Assembly: GCF_045689735.1 (NCBI RefSeq)
Contig: NZ_CP142685.1
Location: 186,001-250,000 of the forward strand
From: Halothiobacillus sp045689735
GTDB taxonomy: Bacteria; Pseudomonadota; Gammaproteobacteria; Halothiobacillales; Halothiobacillaceae
Length of the DNA stretch: 64,000 nucleotides
Reading direction: 5' to 3'
The notes beneath the pieces were generated by a model. It made no database searches. It saw nothing but the letters and a program-made list of their open reading frames with translations, and was not told the origin of the DNA. This document shows, in pieces, positions 1 through 8,305 of the stretch; within the stretch, counting starts at the first letter, position 1; each line of letters begins with the position of its first letter. The translations under genes were made by a program, and so were the position numbers.

Positions 1-460
1 TGCGTTCGATCAGGTGGATTTTGCCCCCGAAGCGCGGATCGAAATGCCCCATGGTGCCTTCGACCTCGGGATGACCGGCATGGCCGATGAGCACGACATC
101 GCGCCCCAGCCGGGCGTGCCGTTCGACTTCCAGATGCACCTTGGTGACGAGCGGGCAGGTGGCGTCGAAGATGCGTAAGCCCCGCTGTTCGGCGGTTTCC
201 TCGATGGCGCGGGAAACGCCATGCGCCGAGAAAATCAGGGTCGCGCCATCGGGAACTTCATCCAGTTCTTCGATGAACACGGCACCTTTGGCGCGCAAGC
301 TTTCGACGATGAAGCGGTTATGCACGATTTCATGCCGGACATAAATCGGCGCGCCGAACAAATCCAGCGCCCGATCGACGATTTCGACCGCACGATCCAC
401 CCCCGCGCAGAAACCGCGCGGGTTGGCGAGATGAATTTTCAGCGGGGCGGTGGCGCTCAT
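1..460 (-). CDS. ispH: 4-hydroxy-3-methylbut-2-enyl diphosphate reductase, N-terminal part (runs off left edge)
   Basis: Last enzyme of the MEP isoprenoid pathway, a cytosolic 4Fe-4S reductase that makes IPP and DMAPP. Only about the first 153 codons of the usual ~315 are in the window. Visible family signatures are the first cluster cysteine in RGFCAGV (Cys18), HEIVHN, FSAHGVS, the second cluster cysteine in DATCPLVTKVH, and GHAGHPEVEGT. The ATG at 458-460 overlaps the stop of the upstream FKBP gene (TCAT on the + strand, ATGA on the coding strand), so the two are translationally coupled. It is the last visible gene of the ileS-lspA-fkpB-ispH operon, the classic proteobacterial order. Identification is firm; the third cluster cysteine and the substrate-binding C-terminus lie outside the window. 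Confidence 0.96.
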   Translation of the reverse strand, partial: MSATAPLKIHLANPRGFCAGVDRAVEIVDRALDLFGAPIYVRHEIVHNRFIVESLRAKGAVFIEELDEVPDGATLIFSAHGVSRAIEETAEQRGLRIFDATCPLVTKVHLEVERHARLGRDVVLIGHAGHPEVEGTMGHFDPRFGGKIHLIER

Positions 461-909
461 GTCGGGGCTTCCTGATCGTTGATGGCCAGAATCTGCACGA
501 TGAATTGCAGGTTGCGTCCCGCCAGCGGGTGGTTGAAATCCACCAGGACGGTCTCTTCGTTGATTGCGTTGATCGTGCCGGGGACGGATTCGCCCGAGGG
601 CAGCGCAAAATCCACGACCATCCCCGGTTCGAGCACCCAGTCCGCGGGCAGCTCCGCGCGCGGCAGCTCGTGGATTTGCTCGGGATCCCGCTCGCCAAAG
701 GCGAATTCCGGGGTGAGCAGGATTTGGGTGTGTTCGCCGAGTGGCAGACCGAGCAGCGCCTCTTCCAGACGGGCGAACAGGGTGCCATCGCCGACGGTAA
801 AGTTCAGGGGCTCACCGTCGAAACTCGAATCGACGATCTGGTCGTCATGCAGGCGGATCTCGTAGTGCATCCGCAGCCGGTCGCCGCGCTGAACCGTGGG
901 GTGCGTCAT
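457..909 (-). CDS. fkpB: FKBP-type peptidyl-prolyl cis-trans isomerase, FkpB/SlpA type
   Basis: A 150-residue cytoplasmic FKBP-fold prolyl isomerase of the SlpA/FkpB class, with an FKBP domain and an inserted IF chaperone flap. Seen directly: the N-terminal strand with GDRLRMHYEI, GEPLNFTVGDG, LEEALLGLPLGE, the flap region around FAFGERDPEQ, and a C-terminal FNHPLAGRNLQF, which is a strong family signature. There is no signal peptide. It sits between lspA (4-base overlap upstream) and ispH (4-base overlap downstream), exactly as in many proteobacteria. Its client proteins are unknown from sequence. Confidence 0.95.
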   Translation of the reverse strand: MTHPTVQRGDRLRMHYEIRLHDDQIVDSSFDGEPLNFTVGDGTLFARLEEALLGLPLGEHTQILLTPEFAFGERDPEQIHELPRAELPADWVLEPGMVVDFALPSGESVPGTINAINEETVLVDFNHPLAGRNLQFIVQILAINDQEAPT

Positions 910-1427
910 GACTGCTTCTCCGCCGGGCGGCGTTGGGTCGGGCTCAGCCAGATTTCGGCGATCAACAGCAATCCGACCCCGAGGGTGATGGCGCTATCGG
1001 CCAGATTGAAGGCCGGCCAGTGATAACCGCCCCAGTGAAAATCCAGGAAATCGACCACGAAACCCAGGCTGAGGCGGTCGGACAGATTGCCCAGCGCCCC
1101 GCCGATGACCAGTGCCAGCGCCACCTTGAGCCAGGCGTGGTAGCGGGGATTCCGCTCCGGTGCGAGGCGCAGCAACCAGAACATCAAGCCGAGCGACACG
1201 CCGATGGCCAGGACAGCGAATCCCCAGCGCTGCCAGCCGGATTGATCGGCGAGAAAGGAAAACGCGGCGCCGTGGTTATGCAGCAGCGTGAGGTTGAAAA
1301 ACGGGGTGATGAACACCGGTTCGCCATAAGTCAGAAAATGGCTGGCGAACCATTTGCTGACGGCATCCAGGCTGATGACCAGCGCCGAGAGCCACAGCCA
1401 GGTGAGATTGCGCCAATAGAGTGTCAT
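906..1427 (-). CDS. lspA: Lipoprotein signal peptidase (signal peptidase II)
   Basis: Inner-membrane aspartyl protease that cleaves prolipoprotein signal peptides before the lipid-modified cysteine. The 173-residue protein begins MTLYWRNLTW and has four hydrophobic segments. Both catalytic aspartate contexts are present: GNLSDR and FNLADSAI, together with the NHGAAFSFL motif. The reading frame is open further upstream, but that extension overlaps the ileS C-terminus and lacks family similarity, so the ATG at 1425-1427, four bases after the ileS stop, is chosen. The gene overlaps fkpB by four bases. Confidence 0.96.
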   Translation of the reverse strand: MTLYWRNLTWLWLSALVISLDAVSKWFASHFLTYGEPVFITPFFNLTLLHNHGAAFSFLADQSGWQRWGFAVLAIGVSLGLMFWLLRLAPERNPRYHAWLKVALALVIGGALGNLSDRLSLGFVVDFLDFHWGGYHWPAFNLADSAITLGVGLLLIAEIWLSPTQRRPAEKQS

Positions 1428-1431
1428 CGGA

Positions 1432-4248
1432 TTACGCCCAGTGGCGGGTTTCACCCGCGCCCTCGATGTTTTGGATGCAGCGGCCGCAGAGCGTGGGATG
1501 CGCGGCGTGCTGCCCGACATCCGGTTGATGGTGCCAGCAGCGTTCGCACTTGGGCGCGGTCGAGGGGTTGACCACGATGCCGACCTGCTGACCGTTCTCC
1601 AGCGTTTCGATGGGGAGGTCGGCCGGTGCGTCCGTCAGCGGGGCGATCGACAGCTCGGAGACGATCAGCACGAACCGCAGCTCGTCGGCGATCGGAGTCA
1701 GGCGGGCGGCGAGCGCCGCATCGACATACAGCTCGACCCGCGCCGACAGGTTGGCCTTGATGCGCTTCTCGTTGCGCGCCGCTTCGGCGACCCGGTTGAC
1801 TGCATCGCGCAGAGTGATGATGTCTGCCCAGAACTGGCGCTGCGCCGCGTCCAGCAGCGGCTGAAGATCCTCACGGTGCAGAGCCAGCAGCACTGAAGGT
1901 TCACGCGGCTCGGGCAGGTTCGGCAGGTATTGCCAGAGCTCATCGGCGGTGAACGAGAGCACCGGCGCAATCCAGCGGGTGAGCGCTTCGATCACACGCC
2001 ACATCACGGTTTGCGCGGAGCGCCGCATCCGGGCGTTGGGCTGGCCGGTGTAGATGCGGTCCTTGACGATGTCGAGGTAGAACGCGCCGAGCTCGATCGA
2101 GCAGAAGTGATGCACTCGGCTGATCAGGGTATGAAAATCATAGGCCGCGTAGTCCGCCAGAATCGCGCTGTGCAGCGAGGCGGCATGATCGGCCAGCCAG
2201 GCATCGAGCGGCAGCAAGTCGGCGTTGTCGAGCGCATCGGTGGCAGGGTTGAAATCGTGGATGTTCGCCAGAAGATAGCGCGCGGTATTGCGGATGCGCC
2301 GATACGCCTCGCCGGTGCGTGCCAGAATTTCATCGGAGACACTCATCTCGCCGGAAAAATCGGTGGACGCCACCCAGAGCCGCAGCACATCGGCGCCCAT
2401 TTTGTCGATGACCTGCTGGGGCGCGACGACATTGCCGAGCGATTTGGACATCTTGCGCCCCTGCCCATCGACGGTGAAGCCGTGGGTCAGCACGCCGCGA
2501 TAGGGCGCGCGGCCATTCATCGCCACACTGCTCAGCAGGCTGGACTGGAACCAGCCACGGTGCTGGTCCGAGCCCTCGAGGTACAAATCTGCTGGCACGG
2601 ACAGTTCCGGGCGGCAGGCCAGAACGGCCGCATGGGTGGTGCCCGAGTCGAACCAGACATCGAGCGTATCGGTGACTTTTTCGTAGTGCCCGGCCTCGCT
2701 GCCCAAGAGTTCGGCGGCATCCAGACTGAACCAGGCATCGATGCCGGCCTGGCCGATGCGCTGGGAGACCTGTTCGATCAAGGCGGGGGTGTTCGGATGC
2801 GGCTGGCCGGTCGTTTTGTCAACGAACAGGGGGATCGGCACGCCCCAGGTGCGCTGGCGGGAAATGCACCAGTCCGGGCGCTTTTCGATCATGCCGGTGA
2901 TCCGCGCCTGCCCCCAGTCGGGAAAGAAGGCCACGGTATCAATCGCTTCGAGTGCCTGCGCGCGCAGGTCATTTTGCTCCATCGAGATAAACCATTGCCC
3001 GGTGGCGCGGAAAATCAGCGGGGTTTTATGCCGCCAGCAGTGCGGGTAGCTGTGTGTGAACCGGCTGTGCGCCAGCAGAGCGCCGGATTCGCGCAGGGTG
3101 TCGAGGATTTTCTGCCCGGCCTGTTTGAGATTCAGACCGCCGACCAGCGGCGTATCGGGGAGAAATACGCCCCGGCCATCGACCGGATTATCGACGGGCA
3201 AGCCATAGCGCTGGCCGACTTTAAAGTCGTCCTCGCCGTGCGCCGGTGCCGTGTGAACCGCGCCGGTGCCCGCTTCGGTGGTGACATGCTCGCCCAGAAT
3301 GACCAGCACCGCCCGGTTCAGAAAGGGATGTTGCAGGTGCAGCCCTTCGAGCGCCGCGCCCGGCGCGTGGCCGAGTACCGTGCCGCTCAGGTTCATCCGG
3401 GCAAGCGCCGATTCGCGCAGTGCCTCGGCCAGTACGAGGCGGCGGCCATCGGCCAGTTCGATCAAGGCGTAGTCGAGCTCGGGGTTGAGGGCGACGGCCT
3501 GGTTGGCTGGTAGTGTCCAGGGGGTGGTCGTCCAGATCACGATCGACGCCGGGGCGCGGCTGTCGAGACCAAAGGCGCGGTGCAGCGCGGACGAATCGAC
3601 GGCGGCAAACGCGACATCGATCTGATCCGATTGTTTGTCCTGGTATTCGACCTCAGCCTCGGCCAGCGCGGAACCACAATCCAGACACCAGTGCACGGGT
3701 TTTTCGCCCCGGTGCAGATGGCCGCGTTCGATGATTTGGCCGAGTGCCCGCACGATGTTCGCTTCGGTGGCGAAATCCATGGTGCGGTAGGGGTTGTCCC
3801 AGTCGCCGATCACGCCGAGCCGGATGAAATCGGCCTTCTGCCGCGCCACCTGCTCGGCGGCATAACTGCGGCAGGCATCGCGGAATTCGCGCGGGCTGAC
3901 TTTATCCCCCGCCTTCCCCAGCTTTTTCTCGACCTGGAGTTCGATCGGCAGGCCGTGGCAGTCCCAGCCGGGCACATAGGGGGCATCAAAGCCCGCCAGT
4001 TGCTTGGATTTGACGATGATGTCCTTGAGGATTTTGTTGACCGCGTGGCCGATGTGGATGTCGCCGTTGGCGTAGGGCGGGCCATCGTGCAGCACGAATT
4101 TCGGCCGCCCCGCGCTCGCGGCACGAATCGCCCGGTAGAGATGCAGTTGTTGCCAGGCGGCGAGCCGCTCCGGTTCGCGCCGCGGTAGATCGCCGCGCAT
4201 GGGGAAAGGGGTATCGGGCAGATTCAGGGTGGCTTTGTAGTCGGTCAC
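1432..4248 (-). CDS. ileS: Isoleucyl-tRNA synthetase
   Basis: Class I aminoacyl-tRNA synthetase that charges tRNA-Ile and edits valine. About 938 residues, the normal bacterial length. Seen: the HIGH signature in ANGDIHIGHAVNK, the KMSKS loop in GRKMSKSLGN, and a C-terminal zinc-binding segment with CERCWHH and LCGRCI. I start at the GTG at 4246-4248, because the resulting VTDYKATLNLP matches the conserved family N-terminus; an in-frame TTG at 4261-4263 would add five residues. It heads the essential ileS-lspA-fkpB-ispH block, but ribF, its common upstream neighbour, is replaced here by the pigment-locus glycosyltransferase, only about 45 bases away on the same strand. Confidence 0.96.
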   Translation of the reverse strand: MTDYKATLNLPDTPFPMRGDLPRREPERLAAWQQLHLYRAIRAASAGRPKFVLHDGPPYANGDIHIGHAVNKILKDIIVKSKQLAGFDAPYVPGWDCHGLPIELQVEKKLGKAGDKVSPREFRDACRSYAAEQVARQKADFIRLGVIGDWDNPYRTMDFATEANIVRALGQIIERGHLHRGEKPVHWCLDCGSALAEAEVEYQDKQSDQIDVAFAAVDSSALHRAFGLDSRAPASIVIWTTTPWTLPANQAVALNPELDYALIELADGRRLVLAEALRESALARMNLSGTVLGHAPGAALEGLHLQHPFLNRAVLVILGEHVTTEAGTGAVHTAPAHGEDDFKVGQRYGLPVDNPVDGRGVFLPDTPLVGGLNLKQAGQKILDTLRESGALLAHSRFTHSYPHCWRHKTPLIFRATGQWFISMEQNDLRAQALEAIDTVAFFPDWGQARITGMIEKRPDWCISRQRTWGVPIPLFVDKTTGQPHPNTPALIEQVSQRIGQAGIDAWFSLDAAELLGSEAGHYEKVTDTLDVWFDSGTTHAAVLACRPELSVPADLYLEGSDQHRGWFQSSLLSSVAMNGRAPYRGVLTHGFTVDGQGRKMSKSLGNVVAPQQVIDKMGADVLRLWVASTDFSGEMSVSDEILARTGEAYRRIRNTARYLLANIHDFNPATDALDNADLLPLDAWLADHAASLHSAILADYAAYDFHTLISRVHHFCSIELGAFYLDIVKDRIYTGQPNARMRRSAQTVMWRVIEALTRWIAPVLSFTADELWQYLPNLPEPREPSVLLALHREDLQPLLDAAQRQFWADIITLRDAVNRVAEAARNEKRIKANLSARVELYVDAALAARLTPIADELRFVLIVSELSIAPLTDAPADLPIETLENGQQVGIVVNPSTAPKCERCWHHQPDVGQHAAHPTLCGRCIQNIEGAGETRHWA

Positions 4249-4295
4249 GATGGCGGGCAACAATCAGCAAAAAATGGGCTTGATTGTAACAAGAT

Positions 4296-5054
4296 TCAGC
4301 GTCGGCGCAGCCGGCGGGCGAGGAGGATCGGCAGCCGCCAGAGAAAACCAGCCACCAGCCGGATGTGCATACCGGTCAGCAACAGGTTGTCGCGCCCGTA
4401 GCGAAAGTGTGACACGCCGCCGTCTTCGGCTCGGAAATAGCGCACCGGCGTCGGCAGGTTGATGGGGCGAACCCCCGCCCAAGCGAGCCGCACGACGGCT
4501 TCTGGATCAAAATCGAACCGGCGCATGAAGCGGCTGCGGTGCATGATCTGCCGCAGCGGCGCGATGGGATAGACCCGCATGCCAAACAACGAATCCGCAA
4601 TGCCGATCCACAGGGTTTCCAGCTTGACCCAGGTGTTGGAGATTTCCCGCCCGTAGACCCGAAGTTTGGGTGCGCGGGCATCGAACACCGGCTGGCCGAG
4701 AATCATCGCCTCGGGATGCTGCTGCGCGGCCTGCATGAAGGCGGGAATCCGGCTTGCGGGGTGCTGGCCGTCGGCATCGAGGGTGAGGGCATGGGTGAAC
4801 CCCTGAGCCGCCGCCGCGTCCAGGCCGTGCAATACCGCCGCGCCCTTGCCCTGATTATGGGGCAGGATGAGCAGGCGTAACCCGGGATCGGTGGCCGCGA
4901 GTGCCTGCAAGGCCGCCGTGCTGTCATCGGTGCTGCCATCGACGACCACCCAGACGGGCGACCATACATCCCGCGCCGCCCGCACGGTGTCGAGCACTTT
5001 CTGGCCGGGGTTGTAGCAGGGGATGAGTACCAGGGCGCGGCAGGTCGTGGTCAT
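4296..5054 (-). CDS. GT2 family glycosyltransferase (dolichyl-phosphate mannosyltransferase-like)
   Basis: A 252-residue GT-A glycosyltransferase. Evidence: LIPCYNPG at the start of the nucleotide-binding fold, VVDGSTDDS, HNQGKGAAV, and the metal-binding LDADGQHP. The C-terminus is basic (LARRLRRR) and may sit at the membrane, but there is no convincing multi-pass segment. The ATG at 5052-5054 overlaps the stop of the upstream acyltransferase, so the two are translationally coupled; an upstream extension of the frame merely overlaps that gene. GT2 enzymes of this type occur in aryl-polyene clusters, where they may glycosylate the pigment lipid, or could make a polyprenyl-phosphate sugar. The donor sugar cannot be read from sequence. 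Confidence 0.88.
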   Translation of the reverse strand: MTTTCRALVLIPCYNPGQKVLDTVRAARDVWSPVWVVVDGSTDDSTAALQALAATDPGLRLLILPHNQGKGAAVLHGLDAAAAQGFTHALTLDADGQHPASRIPAFMQAAQQHPEAMILGQPVFDARAPKLRVYGREISNTWVKLETLWIGIADSLFGMRVYPIAPLRQIMHRSRFMRRFDFDPEAVVRLAWAGVRPINLPTPVRYFRAEDGGVSHFRYGRDNLLLTGMHIRLVAGFLWRLPILLARRLRRR

Positions 5055-5818
5055 GGGCTGGGGTACTGCAGGGGCGGAAATTGTGTGTCGAGCGCGGCGC
5101 GCAACTGCGCTTCCAGGCGTTGGCTGGCCGCCCGCAAATCCGTTGGCGGCGGGAGCGCGTCGAGGGGTTCTACCCGACCCTGCCAAGGGAGGGATGGTTT
5201 GCGCCAGAGCGGCCAGCGTTTGCCGAGGTAGGGCGGATCAAGCCAGATGACGCAGGGTTGCAAGGGTACGCCCGCGCGTTGGGCAATGAGTGCGGCGGCC
5301 GGGCCGAAAGGATCGAGGGGGAAGTTCCGGGTGCGTCCGCCTTCCGGGAAAATCAGCACATGCGCCCCTTCGGCCAGTGCCGTGCGCGCTTTGAGCACCA
5401 GTTCGAGCGGACCGTCATTGCGGATGTAACCCGCCAGTCGGGCGGCGGGGCCGAGCAGCGGATTGTGACGCAGGCTGGCTTTCATGATGCACACGGTGTT
5501 CGGCAACTGGCTGACGATGAGGATGACATCGATCAGCGAAGGGTGATTGGCGATGAGGACGCGGGGGCTGGCATCTTGCAGCGCGCGCAGTGCGGTGAGG
5601 TCGATGCGGGTGGCGCAGGTGGCGGTCAAAAAACGCAGATAAAGCCGGAAGGCCGCGCCAATGACGGTGCGTGCGCGGCGTTGGCGCTGAGGGGCGGGCG
5701 GCAACAGGGAAAGCAGCAGTGCGGCGGGCAGCCAGCCCAGGCAGAGCAGGCCGAGGAATCCCAGCCCCAGCCCCATGGCCAGCCCTTCATACAGTGACCA
5801 GAGCTTGGCGCGGATCAT
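5051..5818 (-). CDS. 1-acyl-glycerol-3-phosphate acyltransferase-like (PlsC-type) protein
   Basis: A 255-residue membrane-associated acyltransferase. An N-terminal hydrophobic stretch (about residues 15-38) is followed by the PlsC-type motif I ANHPSLIDV (NHxxxxD) and motif III FPEGGRTR; GYIRNDG lies between. This fold transfers acyl groups from ACP or CoA to a lysolipid or other hydroxyl acceptor. In aryl-polyene and xanthomonadin loci such enzymes are thought to attach the polyene to a lipid or sugar anchor. The ATG at 5816-5818 overlaps the stop of the chorismatase gene by four bases, and its own stop overlaps the GT2 start, so chorismatase, acyltransferase and glycosyltransferase form a tight unit. 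The acceptor is inferred only from context. Confidence 0.87.
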   Translation of the reverse strand: MIRAKLWSLYEGLAMGLGLGFLGLLCLGWLPAALLLSLLPPAPQRQRRARTVIGAAFRLYLRFLTATCATRIDLTALRALQDASPRVLIANHPSLIDVILIVSQLPNTVCIMKASLRHNPLLGPAARLAGYIRNDGPLELVLKARTALAEGAHVLIFPEGGRTRNFPLDPFGPAAALIAQRAGVPLQPCVIWLDPPYLGKRWPLWRKPSLPWQGRVEPLDALPPPTDLRAASQRLEAQLRAALDTQFPPLQYPSP

Positions 5819-6807
5819 GGTCGGGGCAGCACGCCGGTGGCTTCCATTTCGACCAGCAACTCCTGCCGGCAAACATCGGCCTGGACAAAGCTGAGATTCA
5901 AGCCCGTGCCGAGACACACCGCCAGCTCGCGCGCCACGGCATCGGTATCGGCTGGATGGCGCACATAGATACGGTAGGCCAACTGGCTGAGCCGGAAGCC
6001 GAACCCCTCGGGTCGATGGGCATTGGCTTCGCCCAGCAGGGCGGAGAGATTGGCCAGCGTTTCCCGGGTCTGCGCCCGCACGGAGCCTGGGTGGCGGCTT
6101 TGATGGCCGACGATGCTGGCCGTGCCGGAGATCAGCAGCAGATCCGCGTCGGGCAACGGAACCAAAGTGGCGCGGGAGAAGGTCGGACTTTGCGGGCCGT
6201 ATTCCCGGGGATAATGGTAGGCGCTGGTCTGCCGGGGATTTTCCAGCCGGATCGGGGCGCGGCGTCCGGCCAGAAAGGCGATCTGGATAACGCCTGCGTC
6301 CGGGCTCACCCCGAGCGCGCAAGCGGCGGGCGCATGTTGTGCGGCTGCGCGGGATTCGGCGTCGAAGGCGGCTTGCCGACCCAAGTTGAACTGCCGGTAA
6401 CGCTCCAGCCCGCCCGGTTCGGCATGGATGTCCGGCAGGTAATTCCAGGTGCGCCACAGATGCGGAAAGCCGGTGGCGGCCATGAGCGCAAAAATCTGGC
6501 GATAGAGTGCGTCACTCTGGGTAGCCAGCGCGGCGGGGTCGGTTTCCTTGAGTTCCAGCACGCCGAACAGCGCGGTGTCGTTGTGGCGGTAATGAATGTT
6601 CTGCTGGGTGCCCGTCTGGGTGGCGCCGCCGCCCGGTGCCCAGCATTCGCCCAGCCCCGCGCCTTCGGCTGCCCGCAGCAGCGGCGCATGCACGCAGAGC
6701 CGGGGCAGCGGGGTGGCCGGTTGGGGTAACGCGCCGAACCAGATTTGCCCGAGCGCATCGGGGCAGGCATTGGCCTCGGCGGTGGTGGAAAACGGCGGAC
6801 GGCTCAT
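5815..6807 (-). CDS. xanB2: Chorismatase / 3-(4-)hydroxybenzoate synthase, XanB2-FkbO-Hyg5 family
   Basis: A 330-residue cytosolic enzyme predicted to hydrolyse chorismate to pyruvate plus a hydroxybenzoate or dihydroxycyclohexadiene carboxylate. Family-like features are WRTWNYLPDI, the loop after QTGTQQN, SAYHYPREYG, FSRATLVP, and the C-terminal ISGTASIVGHQSRHPG with ETLANL, which belongs to the RidA-like half of these enzymes. In Xanthomonas XanB2 supplies 3-hydroxybenzoate as xanthomonadin starter and 4-hydroxybenzoate for ubiquinone. Its place inside this polyene locus, coupled to the acyltransferase and four bases into the halogenase-like gene, argues that it supplies the aromatic starter here, in place of the ammonia-lyase route of other aryl polyenes. 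Product regiochemistry (2-, 3- or 4-hydroxy) is not decided by sequence inspection. Confidence 0.88.
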   Translation of the reverse strand: MSRPPFSTTAEANACPDALGQIWFGALPQPATPLPRLCVHAPLLRAAEGAGLGECWAPGGGATQTGTQQNIHYRHNDTALFGVLELKETDPAALATQSDALYRQIFALMAATGFPHLWRTWNYLPDIHAEPGGLERYRQFNLGRQAAFDAESRAAAQHAPAACALGVSPDAGVIQIAFLAGRRAPIRLENPRQTSAYHYPREYGPQSPTFSRATLVPLPDADLLLISGTASIVGHQSRHPGSVRAQTRETLANLSALLGEANAHRPEGFGFRLSQLAYRIYVRHPADTDAVARELAVCLGTGLNLSFVQADVCRQELLVEMEATGVLPRP

Positions 6808-8153
6808 GGGGTGTCGGATTCGGCCATAGGGCGGATGATGCGGCGGCGCTGGCGCCAGGCACGCAGCGAACGGCGGGCGTGGCGCAGCGCGGAAAGATAA
6901 TAGATGCCTTTGAGGAGACGCAAGGCACCCCAGATCGGCGTGCGGCCATAGATGTCGCCCGCCAGCAGCGAGAGCAGCGCTTCTTTGACGCGGAAGATAT
7001 TGCGCGGTGCCATGAACAGATCCCGCATCGTGGGATGGGTGACGCGGTAAATGAACCAGGAAAATTCGCGTGGTCCTTTCCGCATCTGGCGGTCAAATTC
7101 GGCCATGGCCTGCGCGGTTCGTTCGGGGTGTTTGAGCGCGGTATCCACGGCCTCCGCGCCAAATACCGCGCTTTGCATTGCCAGCAGCACGCCGGAGGAA
7201 AACACCGGATCGATAAAGGCAAAAGCGTCGCCGAGCAGAATATAACGGTTGCCGTGAGTTGCCTTGGCGCTGTACGAATAGTTGCCGGTGGCTTCGGCGG
7301 GTTGAACGAATTCGGCGTGGGTCATCCGTTCGGCCAGCGCCGGGCAGCGCGCGATGTTTTCGCGCAGGAATTCCTCGAGTGGCCGCCCGCGCCGGGTTTT
7401 CAGGTGATACGGCCAGGTCACCATGCCGACGCTGGTGATGCCCTCTTTCAACGGGATGAACCAGAACCAGCCGTGATCGAACCAGAAAATGGTGATATTG
7501 CCTTCCGCTTGCCCCGGATGGCGTTCGGCCCCGCGAAAATGCCCGAACACGGCGGCGCTGTTGTGCCGGGGATTGCGGACTTTGAGCCCCAGTTGATTGG
7601 CGAGCAGGGTGTCACGCCCGGAGGCATCGACCACGAAGCGCGCCCGCCAATCTGCGATTTCTCCGGTGTCGCTCTGCGCGGTCACGCGGGCGCCAGTGTC
7701 ATCGAAGGCGACTTCGGTCGCCTGCCAGCCCTCGTGCACGCGGGCGCCCTGCGCTGCGGCATTGCGGATCAGAATTTCATCGAACGCCGCCCGCGGCACT
7801 TGATAGGCCATCGGCAGGGATTTATCCCAGGCATCTTTGAATTCAAAGGTTTGCTTGCCCTCGTGCCAGGGGGAGACAAATTCTGCGGCCCATTTTTCCA
7901 TGCCGATTTCGCGCACGGCATCGGCTACGCCCAGCCGTTCGAACAGGGGCAGGTTGGCGGGTAACAGGGATTCCCCGATATGAAAGCGTGGGTGGTGCGC
8001 TTTTTCCAGAATCACGACCCGGTGACCGCGTTCGGCCAGCAAGGGGGCAATGGTGGCTCCCGCCGGCCCGCCGCCGATCACCAGGACATCGCAGTCGGTG
8101 GTTCTGGCCGTGGGATCGGCCAAGGGGGCGGCCGGGGCATCTGCGAGGGTCAT
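6804..8153 (-). CDS. FAD-dependent halogenase-like oxidoreductase
   Basis: A 449-residue flavoprotein. The N-terminal Rossmann motif GGGPAG is at about residues 27-32, followed by a conserved acidic/lysine end (ILEK) and HIGESLLP. A WxWxIP signature, diagnostic of the flavin-dependent halogenase family, is present as WFWFIP at about residues 229-234, and GDAFAFIDP is the second FAD-binding motif. The ATG at 8151-8153 has an AAGGAG ribosome site; the open frame further upstream lacks FAD-fold similarity. Xanthomonadins are brominated aryl polyenes, so a halogenase beside a chorismatase is meaningful. The same fold also includes monooxygenases and geranylgeranyl-reductase-like enzymes, so halogenation is inferred. 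It heads the leftward chorismatase operon and is divergent from the PAP2-ketosynthase operon. Confidence 0.85.
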   Translation of the reverse strand: MTLADAPAAPLADPTARTTDCDVLVIGGGPAGATIAPLLAERGHRVVILEKAHHPRFHIGESLLPANLPLFERLGVADAVREIGMEKWAAEFVSPWHEGKQTFEFKDAWDKSLPMAYQVPRAAFDEILIRNAAAQGARVHEGWQATEVAFDDTGARVTAQSDTGEIADWRARFVVDASGRDTLLANQLGLKVRNPRHNSAAVFGHFRGAERHPGQAEGNITIFWFDHGWFWFIPLKEGITSVGMVTWPYHLKTRRGRPLEEFLRENIARCPALAERMTHAEFVQPAEATGNYSYSAKATHGNRYILLGDAFAFIDPVFSSGVLLAMQSAVFGAEAVDTALKHPERTAQAMAEFDRQMRKGPREFSWFIYRVTHPTMRDLFMAPRNIFRVKEALLSLLAGDIYGRTPIWGALRLLKGIYYLSALRHARRSLRAWRQRRRIIRPMAESDTP

Positions 8154-8305
8154 GGCGGCTCTCCTTGCGGCGCGTGGGTCAGGATGGGGGATAATCGCGC
8201 CCGGGTCTCCTTCGCAGGGGAACCAGGCTGTGCCGTATGCGGCAGGCTGGCATGATAGCACTGCGCGCGACGGCATCCGGTCGTTCAGGTGATAGGGAGT
8301 GGGCC

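Noticed and set aside
5051..6457. A 468-residue open frame covering the acyltransferase with a long N-terminal extension.
   Set aside because: The extension is the chorismatase gene read in another frame; the real acyltransferase starts at 5818.
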